The notes under the pieces were generated by a model. The model saw only the letters and a program-made list of their open reading frames with translations. It did no database searches and was not told the DNA's origin. From assembly GCA_902476295.1 (NCBI GenBank), contig CABSDC010000013.1, forward strand, positions 1 through 39,033: a stretch of DNA of 39,033 bases, read 5' to 3'. This document shows positions 1 to 7,920 of this stretch, one piece after another. Position numbers and translations under genes: made by a program. Numbering within the stretch: the stretch's first letter is position 1; every line of letters begins with the position of its first letter. Source of the stretch: SFTJ01 sp905210415 (GTDB lineage Bacteria; Bacteroidota; Bacteroidia; Bacteroidales; Muribaculaceae).

Positions 1-164
1 CGTTGATGCCGTGATTGATATTGCCAAGACTGTTCCGACGTTAGTATTGGAATTACCGGACGGCCAAATGATAACTCGCACGATTTTCAACACCCGGGAT
101 CAACAATTAATCAGACCACTTTTCCCAAATTCTTGATTTGGGTGTCCCATTGTCGAAGTCAGGA
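1..164 (+). mobile_element. IS end, left copy of a 164-bp inverted repeat
   Basis: These 164 bases are repeated exactly, in inverted orientation, at 38870-39033. The segment holds the last codons of an open frame (2-136), a hairpin over its stop codon (CCCAAAT and ATTTGGG at 124-130 and 136-142), and then about 28 bases up to the edge of identity. That layout is what the 3' end of an insertion sequence looks like. The inner edge interrupts the orfA of another element, so this IS landed inside an older IS. The rest of the IS lies outside the window. The family is not certain; an IS4/IS1634-type DDE element is my best guess from the tail of the protein. Confidence 0.75.
2..136 (+). CDS. C-terminal fragment of a putative transposase
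   Basis: An open frame enters from the left edge and runs 44 codons to a TGA at 134-136. The visible tail ends in TRTIFNTRDQQLIRPLFPNS. A strand-like stretch followed by a TRTIF-type motif and a short helix ending in PLF resembles the ends of IS4/IS1634-group DDE transposases as I remember them, but no catalytic residues are in view. It lies in the 164-bp repeat and so occurs again at the far end on the other strand. A hairpin overlaps the stop codon and could end transcription. The call rests mainly on repeat context. Confidence 0.45.
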   Translation, partial: VDAVIDIAKTVPTLVLELPDGQMITRTIFNTRDQQLIRPLFPNS

Positions 165-582
165 GACGGAGGTTCTCTGCCTGAAGCTTCTCAAGTTCGG
201 TCTGTGGTTCTCTTTTCTTTGGTCTTGCCATATCTTCGGGTGGGTGTCCTCGTCGTTTGTTATTGAGTGAGATACCTTGTCGCGCTATCCTGACCCACCT
301 CTGTATGGTGGAACGGTTTAAATCATAACGGAGACAAAGTTCCTGCAAAGGTACGCCTTTGACCGTAAATTCTTCTACAATTTTTAATTTTTCTGCTGTA
401 GAGTAATGATATGACCGCGTTCCTCGCAGACCGTCCTCTCCGTACTTCTGATAGCGAAGCAGCCATTGCCTGACCATCTTCCTGTCAAGTTGGAACTCTC
501 GACATATTGAATCAATTGTTTCTCCGCAGAGAATGCGACTGACTATATTCAGCCGTTCTTCATAATTGTGGCGTCTATACAT
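100..582 (-). pseudogene. Truncated IS3-family transposase OrfA, chimeric 3' end
   Basis: This is an OrfA-type DNA-binding protein of an IS3 element of the IS150 type. Two helix-turn-helix units are visible: one around SICREFQLDRKMVRQWLLRY and one around LCLRYDLNRSTIQRWV. The leucine-zipper-like segment LEKLQAENLRL that normally leads to the OrfA/OrfB frameshift region starts but is cut. After it the frame reads through the inserted repeat and gains about 20 foreign residues before a stop at 100-102. I chose the ATG at 582, which gives the usual MYRR start; a TTG 12 bases upstream is also in frame. Without orfB it cannot transpose by itself. A long hairpin covers its upstream region. Confidence 0.8.
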
Positions 583-627
583 AATGCACCCCAAAAGTTT
601 TGTGTCTAGCTTTTGGGGTGCAGTTCA
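165..627 (-). mobile_element. Left-end remnant of an IS3-family element
   Basis: This is the first part of an IS3-type element read on the minus strand. It begins at the terminal sequence TGAACTGCACCCC (outer base at 627, TG-starting as IS3 ends do) and carries most of orfA. It is cut at about 165 by the junction with the 164-bp repeat, so orfB (the DDE catalytic part) and the right end are missing from this window. The outer end lies 50 bp from the stop codon of the antiporter gene, which is intact. No target-site duplication can be checked because only one end is present. Confidence 0.8.
586..621. repeat. Hairpin at the IS3 end, upstream of orfA
   Basis: GCACCCCAAAA at 586-596 pairs perfectly with TTTTGGGGTGC at 611-621, giving an 11-bp stem with a 14-base loop. 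One arm is the terminal inverted repeat of the element and the other lies just upstream of the orfA ATG. In RNA read through from outside, this stem would occlude the orfA start. IS elements are known to use such structures to prevent activation by external transcription; that role is inferred here. Confidence 0.6.
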
Positions 628-676
628 AAATTATCTTATTGAGAGCCTTTCACTGGCTCACTATTTCACAATGTGT

Positions 677-2032
677 TTAGCGCACAAGCATAAAGTAATC
701 GATTACCAATATGTTTTCGAGCCATATTACAATCATACCTGCAATGTAGCCAGAGAATGCAATTAGAGAGAATTTCTTTAAATACCATGTGAATGATATC
801 TTCTCAATACCCATAGCCACTACACCAGCAGCCGAACCGATAATCATAAGGCTACCGCCCACACCAGCGCAGAATGTGAGCAAATGCCAGAACAAACCAT
901 TTTGGATGAAGAGTTCGGCATATGCAGGATCGGCAGAAGCCTGAATAAACGCATCTGTTGCCACTGGATACATGTTCATACAAGCTGCCACAAGTGGCAC
1001 ATTGTCAACTACCGATGAAAGCACACCAATAATACCATTGATAGTGTATGGCTCGTGAATATTCACATCAAGCCACTCTGCCAAGTTGGTCAACAAATGA
1101 GCTTGTTGCAATGCATTCACTGCGAGCAAAATACCAAGGAAGAAGAGAATGGTTGACATATCAATTCTGCGCAATGCAGAAGAGATTCGGCCATCCATTG
1201 TTGCATCTAAGTCATATTTATTGACAAGGATTTCTGTCAAGAGCCACATAAATCCAAGAGAGATCAGGATACCCATATATGGAGGAAGACCTGTGATAGC
1301 CTTGAATATTGGCACGAATATCAACGATAATACACCGGTAGTAAGTATAAACTTACTTATTTTAGGGCGTGTCACAGAGAGAGACTCTCCTACTCGCTTG
1401 TCGTTATCATTCAGTGCTTCAAGTGGTTCATCCTTTACGCATCGTGATGCTATCATCACAGGAATTACCACCGACACAATACATGGAACAAGCATATACA
1501 TAATAAGGCTTACCGAAGTAACGCAATCCTTCATCCACAACATGATAGTGGTAACGTCACCGATTGGCGACCATGCGCCACCACTATTAGCTGAGATGAT
1601 TATCACACCCGCATATTTCCATCGTTCCTTGTTATCCTTAATCATTCTACGAAGCATCATCACCATAATGATTGTCGTAGTCATATTATCGAGGATTGCC
1701 GACATAAAGAATGTGATGAACGCAATCACCCACATCAATTTGCGCTTGTTTCGCGCTGTGATACGGCAAGTGATAAATGAGAATCCATCATATCGGTCAA
1801 TGAGCTCTACAATGGTCATTGCACCAATTAAGAACACCACCACTTCACACGTGTCGCCCAATGCTTCCACCAAGCGATACGATAAATCCTGATTGTGTGT
1901 TCCTAAAGCATAAACAGCCCATAGCAATCCACACATCAACAATGCAAACGTTGCTTTATTAATTCGCAATACATGTTCTGAGGCTATCAGCAAATAGCCC
2001 AAAACAAATATCACAATCATAGTTGTTACCAT
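677..2032 (-). CDS. nhaD: NhaD-type Na+/H+ antiporter
   Basis: This is a 451-residue inner-membrane antiporter of the NhaD branch of the ion transporter (IT) superfamily, expected to exchange cytoplasmic Na+ (or Li+) for external H+. The sequence is almost entirely hydrophobic helices, about 12 by eye, with the family features VVFLIGAMTIVELIDRYDGF near residue 87, LDNMTTTIIMVMMLRRMI near 114 and SANSGGAWSPIGDVTTIM near 148. A second conserved set occurs in the C-terminal half (LSSVVDNVPLVAA near 339, GVGGSLMIIGSAAGVV near 393), fitting an internal two-fold repeat. The length is normal for the family. It starts 50 bases after the DUF4293 gene on the same strand and is probably co-transcribed with it. 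The IS3 remnant begins 50 bp past its stop and leaves it intact. Confidence 0.9.
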   Translation of the reverse strand: MVTTMIVIFVLGYLLIASEHVLRINKATFALLMCGLLWAVYALGTHNQDLSYRLVEALGDTCEVVVFLIGAMTIVELIDRYDGFSFITCRITARNKRKLMWVIAFITFFMSAILDNMTTTIIMVMMLRRMIKDNKERWKYAGVIIISANSGGAWSPIGDVTTIMLWMKDCVTSVSLIMYMLVPCIVSVVIPVMIASRCVKDEPLEALNDNDKRVGESLSVTRPKISKFILTTGVLSLIFVPIFKAITGLPPYMGILISLGFMWLLTEILVNKYDLDATMDGRISSALRRIDMSTILFFLGILLAVNALQQAHLLTNLAEWLDVNIHEPYTINGIIGVLSSVVDNVPLVAACMNMYPVATDAFIQASADPAYAELFIQNGLFWHLLTFCAGVGGSLMIIGSAAGVVAMGIEKISFTWYLKKFSLIAFSGYIAGMIVIWLENILVIDYFMLVR

Positions 2033-2082
2033 AATTAAATGATCGAAATTTGTTTATAGTTTATAAAGTTTATTTTATCTCA

Positions 2083-2538
2083 TTATCTGATTCTATCGCT
2101 GTCGCTAAGCAACTTGATGTCGCGTTTAACTGCTCGGAATGCCATAAACTGAAGCACAATTGCAGCTATCGGAAGCACTGCAACCCATGAGCAAACCAAT
2201 TCTCCACCCAACTCTTTTGCCATCACTGAAGCATTAAGATAAACATATGCCACCAATGCCATGTTTATCAACACACTGATTCTCACAGATCCTTTCTGTG
2301 CTTTCAAATCTTTAAATTTTGCTATCGACAACACTATTATTAAAACTGACAATATAGTTAAAACCATCGACACAGGGCGACAACTCATCAATCCTTCTGG
2401 AGCAATCGACATCTTCAGGCAGTCTATAGAATAAACCGAAGCTCCAACTTTAATAATTACCGACTCCATAAATGCGTATACTGTCACCAGTAATGCCGCG
2501 ACCAATAAATACAGGTTTTGTAATCTTTGTATTACCAT
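2083..2538 (-). CDS. DUF4293 family membrane protein
   Basis: This is a 151-residue integral membrane protein of the DUF4293 family, which is conserved in Bacteroidetes and has no assigned function. The start MVIQRLQNLYLL is characteristic of the family, as is the end in AFRAVKRDIKLLSDSDRIR. Four hydrophobic segments are visible, roughly at residues 8-28, 55-75, 85-105 and 113-133, with a basic C-terminal tail that should face the cytoplasm. A well-formed promoter lies upstream at 2584-2614. It is the first gene of a likely two-gene transcript with the antiporter. Family membership is fairly sure and function is unknown. Confidence 0.85.
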   Translation of the reverse strand: MVIQRLQNLYLLVAALLVTVYAFMESVIIKVGASVYSIDCLKMSIAPEGLMSCRPVSMVLTILSVLIIVLSIAKFKDLKAQKGSVRISVLINMALVAYVYLNASVMAKELGGELVCSWVAVLPIAAIVLQFMAFRAVKRDIKLLSDSDRIR

Positions 2539-2583
2539 TTTTTGTTTGTTTTTAGGCTAATCTTTTTCATCTCAATTAAAATA

Positions 2584-2614
2584 CAAAGTTAGTCAATCGG
2601 TTTGATTAATCAAT
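2584..2614 (-). promoter_or_regulatory. Promoter for the DUF4293-nhaD unit
   Basis: Read on the minus strand, ATTG is followed by 19 bases and TAACTTTG. This matches the Bacteroidetes -33/-7 pattern (TTTG, 19-21 bp, TAnnTTTG) at all but one position. It would start RNA about 40 bases before the DUF4293 ATG. It is back to back with the promoter at 2622-2652. Confidence 0.6.
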
Positions 2615-2618
2615 CAAA
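2601..2618. repeat. Dyad between two divergent promoters
   Basis: TTTGATT and AATCAAA form a perfect 7-bp inverted repeat around a 4-base centre. It overlaps the -33 element of the minus-strand promoter and ends a few bases before that of the plus-strand promoter. A shared operator is possible; the sequence is very AT-rich, so chance is not excluded. Confidence 0.35.
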
Positions 2619-2621
2619 TTC

Positions 2622-2652
2622 TTCGTTAATTGCATTCTTTATTTTAACTTTG
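2622..2652 (+). promoter_or_regulatory. Promoter for the TPR protein gene
   Basis: TTCG, 19 bases, TAACTTTG: the -7 box is an exact match to TAnnTTTG and the -33 differs by one base. The predicted start of RNA is near 2659, giving a leader of about 90 bases before the ATG at 2750. Confidence 0.55.
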
Positions 2653-2749
2653 GCATACGATTTGCGAACATTGGAATAATAACATAGAAAAAGTGACCAA
2701 CATATACTTGTGGATGGACATTTTTTCATTATCAACATAAAAATTATAT

Positions 2750-4999
2750 ATGAGCAACAACCCAAATAAAATTGTACTCACAAGCCAAAACATAAACGAA
2801 CAACGCAATGCCGTGATACGTCTGTTGCGCGACTCCAGAGTCTATGAAGCGCTACAATTGGCGCAGACTCTCGTAAACGAAAGCGCAAACGCCAAACTTC
2901 ACGACAATTACAATAGCGTGTCAGACTCCTATAAGTATTTATTGGAATATCTTTCGCAAGGATTTGAAGACCCAAACAGACAATCACGACTCACCGACAT
3001 AATAGAAAGCATTTACACTCTCACAGACAAGGCAACAATGGATTTGCTGTCAAAATGCTCTTCAAACCTATTTTATATTCGATACAACAATCGCATCAGC
3101 GATATTGCTGAGGCAATGCAAAAATATCGCGATATAAATGATGCTATTACCTTCAACAATGCGGATACGGCAACTGACCCCGAACAAATATCCAACTTAT
3201 ACAAGGAGCGAGAAAGAGTGGAGAAAGACCTATTCCACTATTTTTGGACGTCTTTTCCGCTCACCACAGACGACACAAAACTCTTAAAGCAAATATTGCT
3301 CGAGGAGGGCTTTGTGCCACAATATCTTCAAAACATCATTATCGGTGCAATTCTCTTGAGCCTCCTAAGTTTTTACGACGAGGCAAAACTACTCCTACTG
3401 CTCGACACATATGAGCACCACAACTACCACACCGACAAGGCTTCGCAAGAAATCGCACTGCACGCCATCGTTTGCTTTGTGATTGCTCTTTTCCGCCACA
3501 ATCGTAGAGCATCGATATCAAAGCCCCTCAAAGAACGCCTTGCGCTATTATCGGAACAAAATGTCTTTAAAAAGGATCTATCATGCATCTTTATAGACCT
3601 CGTCAGAGAGAAAAATGCCGAGACCCTTTCTAAATCGCTTCAGGATAGCATTATCCCCGACATTATGAAAATCGCTCCTGAGATTATTGAAAATGCCAAG
3701 AAAGGCAATGGCGTTATCGATATTTCTTCCCTTGAAGAAAACCCCGAGTGGTTTAACATGTTTGACAAGAGCGGTCTATCAAAGAAATTAGAGGAGTTCG
3801 CAAAACTTCAGACAAGCGGCACCGATGTGTTCTTGAGCACGTTCGCCCATCTGAAGAACTACCCATTCTTCAAAGAACTTTACAACTGGTTCCGCCCCTA
3901 CCACACCGACAACTCTGTGCTTGCCAACGCTTACTCAAAGATGAAACCTTCGGTGAAATCTTTGATTAGTGGCATGACGTATCTTTGCGACAACGACAAA
4001 TTCTCGTTTGTGCTTTCTCTTAGCGAACTTGATGATTCACAACGCGAACTAATGCTACAGCAATTCGACATGCGAGGCAACGACCTGAGCAAACGCCAAG
4101 GAGAATTCGACACTTCAAAACTACGAGAAGACATAATCAACAACTACATTAAAGACATGTATCGATTCTTTAATATATTCTCTCGCAGAAGCGAATTTGC
4201 CAATGTATTCCAAAGCAGTCTCGACCTAATCAGCGTCGACCTTCTGAAAGAGCACTTCAACTCAGCAAGCCTTATAAACACGATTGCTGAAATTTATTTC
4301 AAAGTAAAAGATTACAAATCTGCAATCATCTACTTTGAGCGAATTGAAAGTCTTGGCGACGACATCAGTCCAGTGTATTTGCAAAAACTCGGATTTACTT
4401 ATCAAAACATCGGCAAAACAGACAAAGCGCTAAGCTGCTATCTGAAGTATTTCCTTGCCAATGAGAGTGACGTTTGGAATCTGAAGCACATTGCTGCTTG
4501 CTACCGCGAACTTAATCAACCCGCTGAAGCAATTGGCTATCTGCAGAAAGCACTAATTGTACAGCCCAACAACACTTCAGTATCACTCACCATCGGCCAT
4601 TGCTACAGCGAAATGTGTGAGTATGACAGCGCCCTGAAGGAGTATTACAAAGTGGAGTATCTCGACACCAAGCGACACTCGGCATGGCGCCCGCTTGCGT
4701 GGTGCCTGCTTATGACACACGATTATGAGCAAAGCCGCAAATATTACGCCCAAATCATAAGCAACGACACGCCTGGCGAAAACGACTACCTAAACTTCGG
4801 ACACCTATGCTTGGTGCAAAACAAGTTTGACGAAGCAATGTCGTATTACTATAGCTGCTACACAGCTTTGGGCAACAATCTACAATCGTTCGCCGACAAA
4901 TGGCGAAACGACATCCACAATTTGCAACGAGCAGGACTCGCAACCGAATCTCCCCTTCTGCTGCTTGACGCAATCATGATGAAACTGACACAAAAATAA
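2750..4999 (+). CDS. Large tetratricopeptide-repeat protein of unknown function
   Basis: This is a 749-residue protein with no signal peptide or membrane segment, so it is probably cytoplasmic. Residues from about 505 to 735 form consecutive TPR units. Examples are the stretches starting LINTIAEIYFKVKDYKSAII, YLQKLGFTYQNIGKTDKALS, LKHIAACYRELNQPAEAIGY, VSLTIGHCYSEMCEYDSALK and LNFGHLCLVQNKFDEAMSYY. The first 500 residues are helical and charged, and I do not recognise a named domain in them. TPRs bind partner proteins, so a scaffolding or adaptor role is likely, but the partner is unknown. It has its own promoter and a downstream terminator-like hairpin, so it appears monocistronic. Confidence 0.75.
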   Translation: MSNNPNKIVLTSQNINEQRNAVIRLLRDSRVYEALQLAQTLVNESANAKLHDNYNSVSDSYKYLLEYLSQGFEDPNRQSRLTDIIESIYTLTDKATMDLLSKCSSNLFYIRYNNRISDIAEAMQKYRDINDAITFNNADTATDPEQISNLYKERERVEKDLFHYFWTSFPLTTDDTKLLKQILLEEGFVPQYLQNIIIGAILLSLLSFYDEAKLLLLLDTYEHHNYHTDKASQEIALHAIVCFVIALFRHNRRASISKPLKERLALLSEQNVFKKDLSCIFIDLVREKNAETLSKSLQDSIIPDIMKIAPEIIENAKKGNGVIDISSLEENPEWFNMFDKSGLSKKLEEFAKLQTSGTDVFLSTFAHLKNYPFFKELYNWFRPYHTDNSVLANAYSKMKPSVKSLISGMTYLCDNDKFSFVLSLSELDDSQRELMLQQFDMRGNDLSKRQGEFDTSKLREDIINNYIKDMYRFFNIFSRRSEFANVFQSSLDLISVDLLKEHFNSASLINTIAEIYFKVKDYKSAIIYFERIESLGDDISPVYLQKLGFTYQNIGKTDKALSCYLKYFLANESDVWNLKHIAACYRELNQPAEAIGYLQKALIVQPNNTSVSLTIGHCYSEMCEYDSALKEYYKVEYLDTKRHSAWRPLAWCLLMTHDYEQSRKYYAQIISNDTPGENDYLNFGHLCLVQNKFDEAMSYYYSCYTALGNNLQSFADKWRNDIHNLQRAGLATESPLLLLDAIMMKLTQK

Positions 5000-5020
5000 G
5001 ATTCCACCACCAAATGAAGC

Positions 5021-5070
5021 CACCGCCCAACCTTATATATTAATGATCTATGTTGAGCGGTGATTGTTTT
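5021..5070 (+). terminator. Terminator-like hairpin after the TPR gene
   Basis: CACCGCCCAAC at 5021-5031 faces GTTGAGCGGTG at 5052-5062. All positions pair except one C/A mismatch, and the loop has 20 bases. A T-rich stretch follows. It lies 22 bases after the stop codon and before the promoter of the next gene. Confidence 0.55.
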
Positions 5071-5092
5071 AGTCCAATTTATTCATTCAATA

Positions 5093-5123
5093 GTTTTTTA
5101 TATTGCTATTTTTCGTAATTTTG
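5093..5123 (+). promoter_or_regulatory. Promoter for the M3 peptidase gene
   Basis: TAATTTTG at 5116-5123 matches the TAnnTTTG -7 box exactly. The -33 region is only a T-run (GTTT at 5093-5096). RNA would start around 5130, about 20 bases before the ATG at 5150, which argues against the longer reading frame that begins at 5060. Confidence 0.5.
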
Positions 5124-5149
5124 CAATTATAATCATAATTATTTACAAA

Positions 5150-7270
5150 ATGAATAAATTAAAAGCAATACTATTAACTGTAATATTCAGCACATCAATT
5201 ATGAGCGCAGAGAATGTTTTACTAAAGGAGTTCCGCACCACTAATGGAGCAATTCCTTTCGACAAAATCCAAAAGACTGATTACGAGCCCGCAATAAAAT
5301 ATGCTATTGACGAGCATAATGCGGAAATCGAAAAAATCACAAACAATCCAGAAACCCCAACCTTCGAAAACACTATCGTAGCACTTGATAGAAGCGGCAA
5401 AACCCTTGGCAGAGTGTTGCGCGTATTCGAAGCACTTAATAGCGCCGATGCCGACGACGAGCTTCTCGCAATATCTGAGCGCATCACTCCAATTTGCTCT
5501 GAGCACTCAGCAAGCCTCATTCTTAATGAAAAGCTGTGGAAGCGCATCAAGTATGTTCACGACAACTGCGACCAATCAGCACTCGACACAGAAAGCAAAA
5601 CTCTCTTGAAAAACACCTATCAAGAATTTGTAAACAATGGTGCTTCTCTTGTTGGCAAAGATCGCGAAACTTACAAAGAACTTCACGCAAAGCTTTCTGC
5701 AGCAACTCTGAAATTCGGTCAAAACGCCCTTAAAGCAACAAGCGCCTACGAATTGTGGCTTACTGCCGACCAACTCGACGGTCTGCCAGAAAGCGCTATT
5801 GATGCAGCAAAAGCCGATGCCAAGAACAAGGGTAATAAAGGCGGTGAATACCTTATCACATTGCAATACCCTTCTTACTCTCCTTTCATGAAATATGCCA
5901 ACAACAGAGAGCTTCGCAAGCAACTCTATATGGCATATAACTCACAATGTATGTCGGGAGAATACGACAACACAAACGTTGAAATCGAAATCGCCGATCT
6001 TCGTTATCAATTGGCAAAACTTCTTGGCTTCAAGAACTACGCAGAATACAACTTGGTGAACACAATGGCAGCAAACCCTGCTAATGTATACAAATTGCTC
6101 GACCAATTGCGCGACTCTTACAGAGATGCTCAAAAAGCAGAACTCAAAGAACTCACCGAGTTTGCTTCGAAACTCGAAGGCAAAAAGATGACTCTTATGC
6201 CCTGGGACTACTCTTACTACTTCGACAAACTCAAGAATGAGAAATATAATTTCAACGACGAAGTGCTTCGTCCATATTTCGAACTCAACAACGTGATTGC
6301 TGGCGTATTTGGTTTCGCAACCAAGATGTACGGCCTACACTTTACCGAAAACTTTGATGCTCAAGTATATCACGCCGACGTGAAAGTATACAACGTAACT
6401 GACGAAAACGGCAAATACATCGGTATGCTTTACGCCGATTTCTTTCCACGTAGCACAAAGCGTAGCGGCGCCTGGATGACAGAATTTGGCGGTCAATACA
6501 TCAACGAAAATGGCGTAAATGTTCGTCCTCTCATCACAATCGTAACAAACTTCACACCACCTACCGAGACCAAGCCTTCGCTACTCACATTCTACGAAGT
6601 GGAAACATTCCTCCACGAGTTTGGACACGCTCTTCACGGATTGCTCACCGACTGCAAGTACTCTTCTCTTTCTGGCACAAGTGTTTACCACGACTTTGTG
6701 GAATTGCCATCACAATTCAACGAGAACTATCTCACACAAAAGGAATTCCTCGACAGCTTTGCAAAACACTATCAAACTGGCGAAAAGATACCACAAGAAA
6801 TGATAGACAGAATCATTGCATCTTCACAATTCGGAGCCGCTTATTCTTGCATCCGTCAGCTCAACTTCGGCTATCTTGATATGGCTTGGCACACAATCAC
6901 TACAAAGGTTACCGATCCAGTGAAATTTGAAGAAAAAGCTCTTGAGAAAGTTGAAGTATTCCCACCTGTTGCAGGCACAGCAATCTCTCCTAAATTCACA
7001 CACATCTTTGCAGGCGGATATGCTGCAGGTTATTATGGATACAAATGGGCAGAAGTGCTTGACGCTGACGCTTTCTCAAAATTCTTGGAAAACGGCATCT
7101 TCGATCAAGCCACAGCGCATTCATTCCGCGACAACATTCTCAAGCGTGGCGGTAGTGACGACCCAATGGTTCTTTACAAGAAATTCCGCGGTCAAGAACC
7201 TACTGTTGATGCACTCTTAAAGCGCGATGGCATCAAAGCGCCAAAGAAAAAAACATCAAAACATAAATAA
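5150..7270 (+). CDS. dcp: Exported M3-family peptidyl-dipeptidase (Dcp-like)
   Basis: This is a zinc metallopeptidase of family M3, 706 residues from the ATG at 5150. Dcp-type enzymes remove dipeptides from peptide C-termini. The start MNKLKAILLTVIFSTSIMSA is a typical signal peptide, so the enzyme should act in the periplasm. The zinc motif HEFGH is at residues 489-493 and the third ligand is the Glu in VELPSQFNENY, about residue 518. The C-terminal region with HIFAGGYAAGYYGYKWAEVL is the conserved substrate-binding part of the family. Length matches full-size Dcp. The frame opens at 5060, but the signal peptide and the promoter both point to 5150. A strong terminator follows. Confidence 0.92.
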   Translation: MNKLKAILLTVIFSTSIMSAENVLLKEFRTTNGAIPFDKIQKTDYEPAIKYAIDEHNAEIEKITNNPETPTFENTIVALDRSGKTLGRVLRVFEALNSADADDELLAISERITPICSEHSASLILNEKLWKRIKYVHDNCDQSALDTESKTLLKNTYQEFVNNGASLVGKDRETYKELHAKLSAATLKFGQNALKATSAYELWLTADQLDGLPESAIDAAKADAKNKGNKGGEYLITLQYPSYSPFMKYANNRELRKQLYMAYNSQCMSGEYDNTNVEIEIADLRYQLAKLLGFKNYAEYNLVNTMAANPANVYKLLDQLRDSYRDAQKAELKELTEFASKLEGKKMTLMPWDYSYYFDKLKNEKYNFNDEVLRPYFELNNVIAGVFGFATKMYGLHFTENFDAQVYHADVKVYNVTDENGKYIGMLYADFFPRSTKRSGAWMTEFGGQYINENGVNVRPLITIVTNFTPPTETKPSLLTFYEVETFLHEFGHALHGLLTDCKYSSLSGTSVYHDFVELPSQFNENYLTQKEFLDSFAKHYQTGEKIPQEMIDRIIASSQFGAAYSCIRQLNFGYLDMAWHTITTKVTDPVKFEEKALEKVEVFPPVAGTAISPKFTHIFAGGYAAGYYGYKWAEVLDADAFSKFLENGIFDQATAHSFRDNILKRGGSDDPMVLYKKFRGQEPTVDALLKRDGIKAPKKKTSKHK

Positions 7271-7296
7271 ACAATTAATTTAACTTTTTTGTTAAT

Positions 7297-7335
7297 AAAA
7301 TAAGGGGTATTTCGATACTCCTTATTTTTATTTTT
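7297..7335 (+). terminator. Rho-independent terminator after dcp
   Basis: AAAATAAGGGGTAT pairs with ATACTCCTTATTTTT around a TTCG tetraloop at 7311-7314, with one internal mismatch, and is followed by a T-rich tract. The A-rich left flank means it could also work on the other strand. Confidence 0.8.
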
Positions 7336-7337
7336 AC

Positions 7338-7345
7338 TACTTTTG
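7338..7345 (+). promoter_or_regulatory. -7 box upstream of the dCMP deaminase operon
   Basis: TACTTTTG matches TAnnTTTG exactly and lies just after the dcp terminator. No clear -33 is visible at the right distance. It implies a leader of about 100 bases containing small inverted repeats (ATTCGC/GCGAAT and AAACC/GGTTT). Confidence 0.45.
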
Positions 7346-7450
7346 TATCTAATAAATATAGTATTAAATTATTCGCCCGATTCTTTCGTCATATATAGCG
7401 AATGATTTGGGGGTAAACCAAAACTCACAAGGTTTAATAGTTTTATTGCA

Positions 7451-7888
7451 ATGGACAACTTGTCAGACAAGCAGCATATTCTCGACGAACGATATCTAAG
7501 GATGGCTACGATATGGGCAGAAAACTCATATTGTCGTCGACGTCAAGTAGGGGCAATAATTGTCAAAGATAAAATGATAATATCCGATGGCTTCAACGGC
7601 ACACCATCTGGCTTTGAAAACGTGTGCGAAGACGAGAATGATTCCACCAAGCCGTACGTGCTACACGCTGAAGCCAACGCCATCACCAAAGTGGCTCGCA
7701 GCAGCAACAGCAGCGATGGCGCTACGCTTTACGTCACCACGTCACCATGCATCGAATGTTCAAAACTGATTATCCAATCAGGCATCAAACGTGTGGTTTA
7801 TAATGAATCATACCGAATGCACGACGGCATTGATTTGCTAAAACGAGCAGGCGTGGAATGCGTGCAAATTGACATAAATAACAAATAG
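7451..7888 (+). CDS. dCMP/deoxycytidylate deaminase family protein
   Basis: This is a 145-residue zinc-dependent deaminase of the dCMP deaminase (ComEB-like) family. Such enzymes turn dCMP into dUMP, the substrate of thymidylate synthase. The zinc site is clear: HAE at residues 72-74 (ligand His72, catalytic Glu74) and PCIEC with Cys100 and Cys103. The substrate segment GFNGTPSG near 46 is typical of the dCMP branch rather than of cytidine or tRNA deaminases. It is the first gene of a five-gene run; the next ORF starts 32 bases later. Exact substrate preference cannot be proven from sequence. Confidence 0.88.
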   Translation: MDNLSDKQHILDERYLRMATIWAENSYCRRRQVGAIIVKDKMIISDGFNGTPSGFENVCEDENDSTKPYVLHAEANAITKVARSSNSSDGATLYVTTSPCIECSKLIIQSGIKRVVYNESYRMHDGIDLLKRAGVECVQIDINNK

Positions 7889-7920
7889 GAATGTTTTTCC
7901 TTGGTTAATATATTATTAAA

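Noticed and set aside
1149..1892. 247-codon open frame on the plus strand opposite nhaD
   Set aside because: It is antisense to a well-supported membrane protein gene, and its translation has no family features or promoter.
5060..5149. Longer start for the M3 peptidase
   Set aside because: The added residues would precede a normal signal peptide and run through a terminator and promoter.
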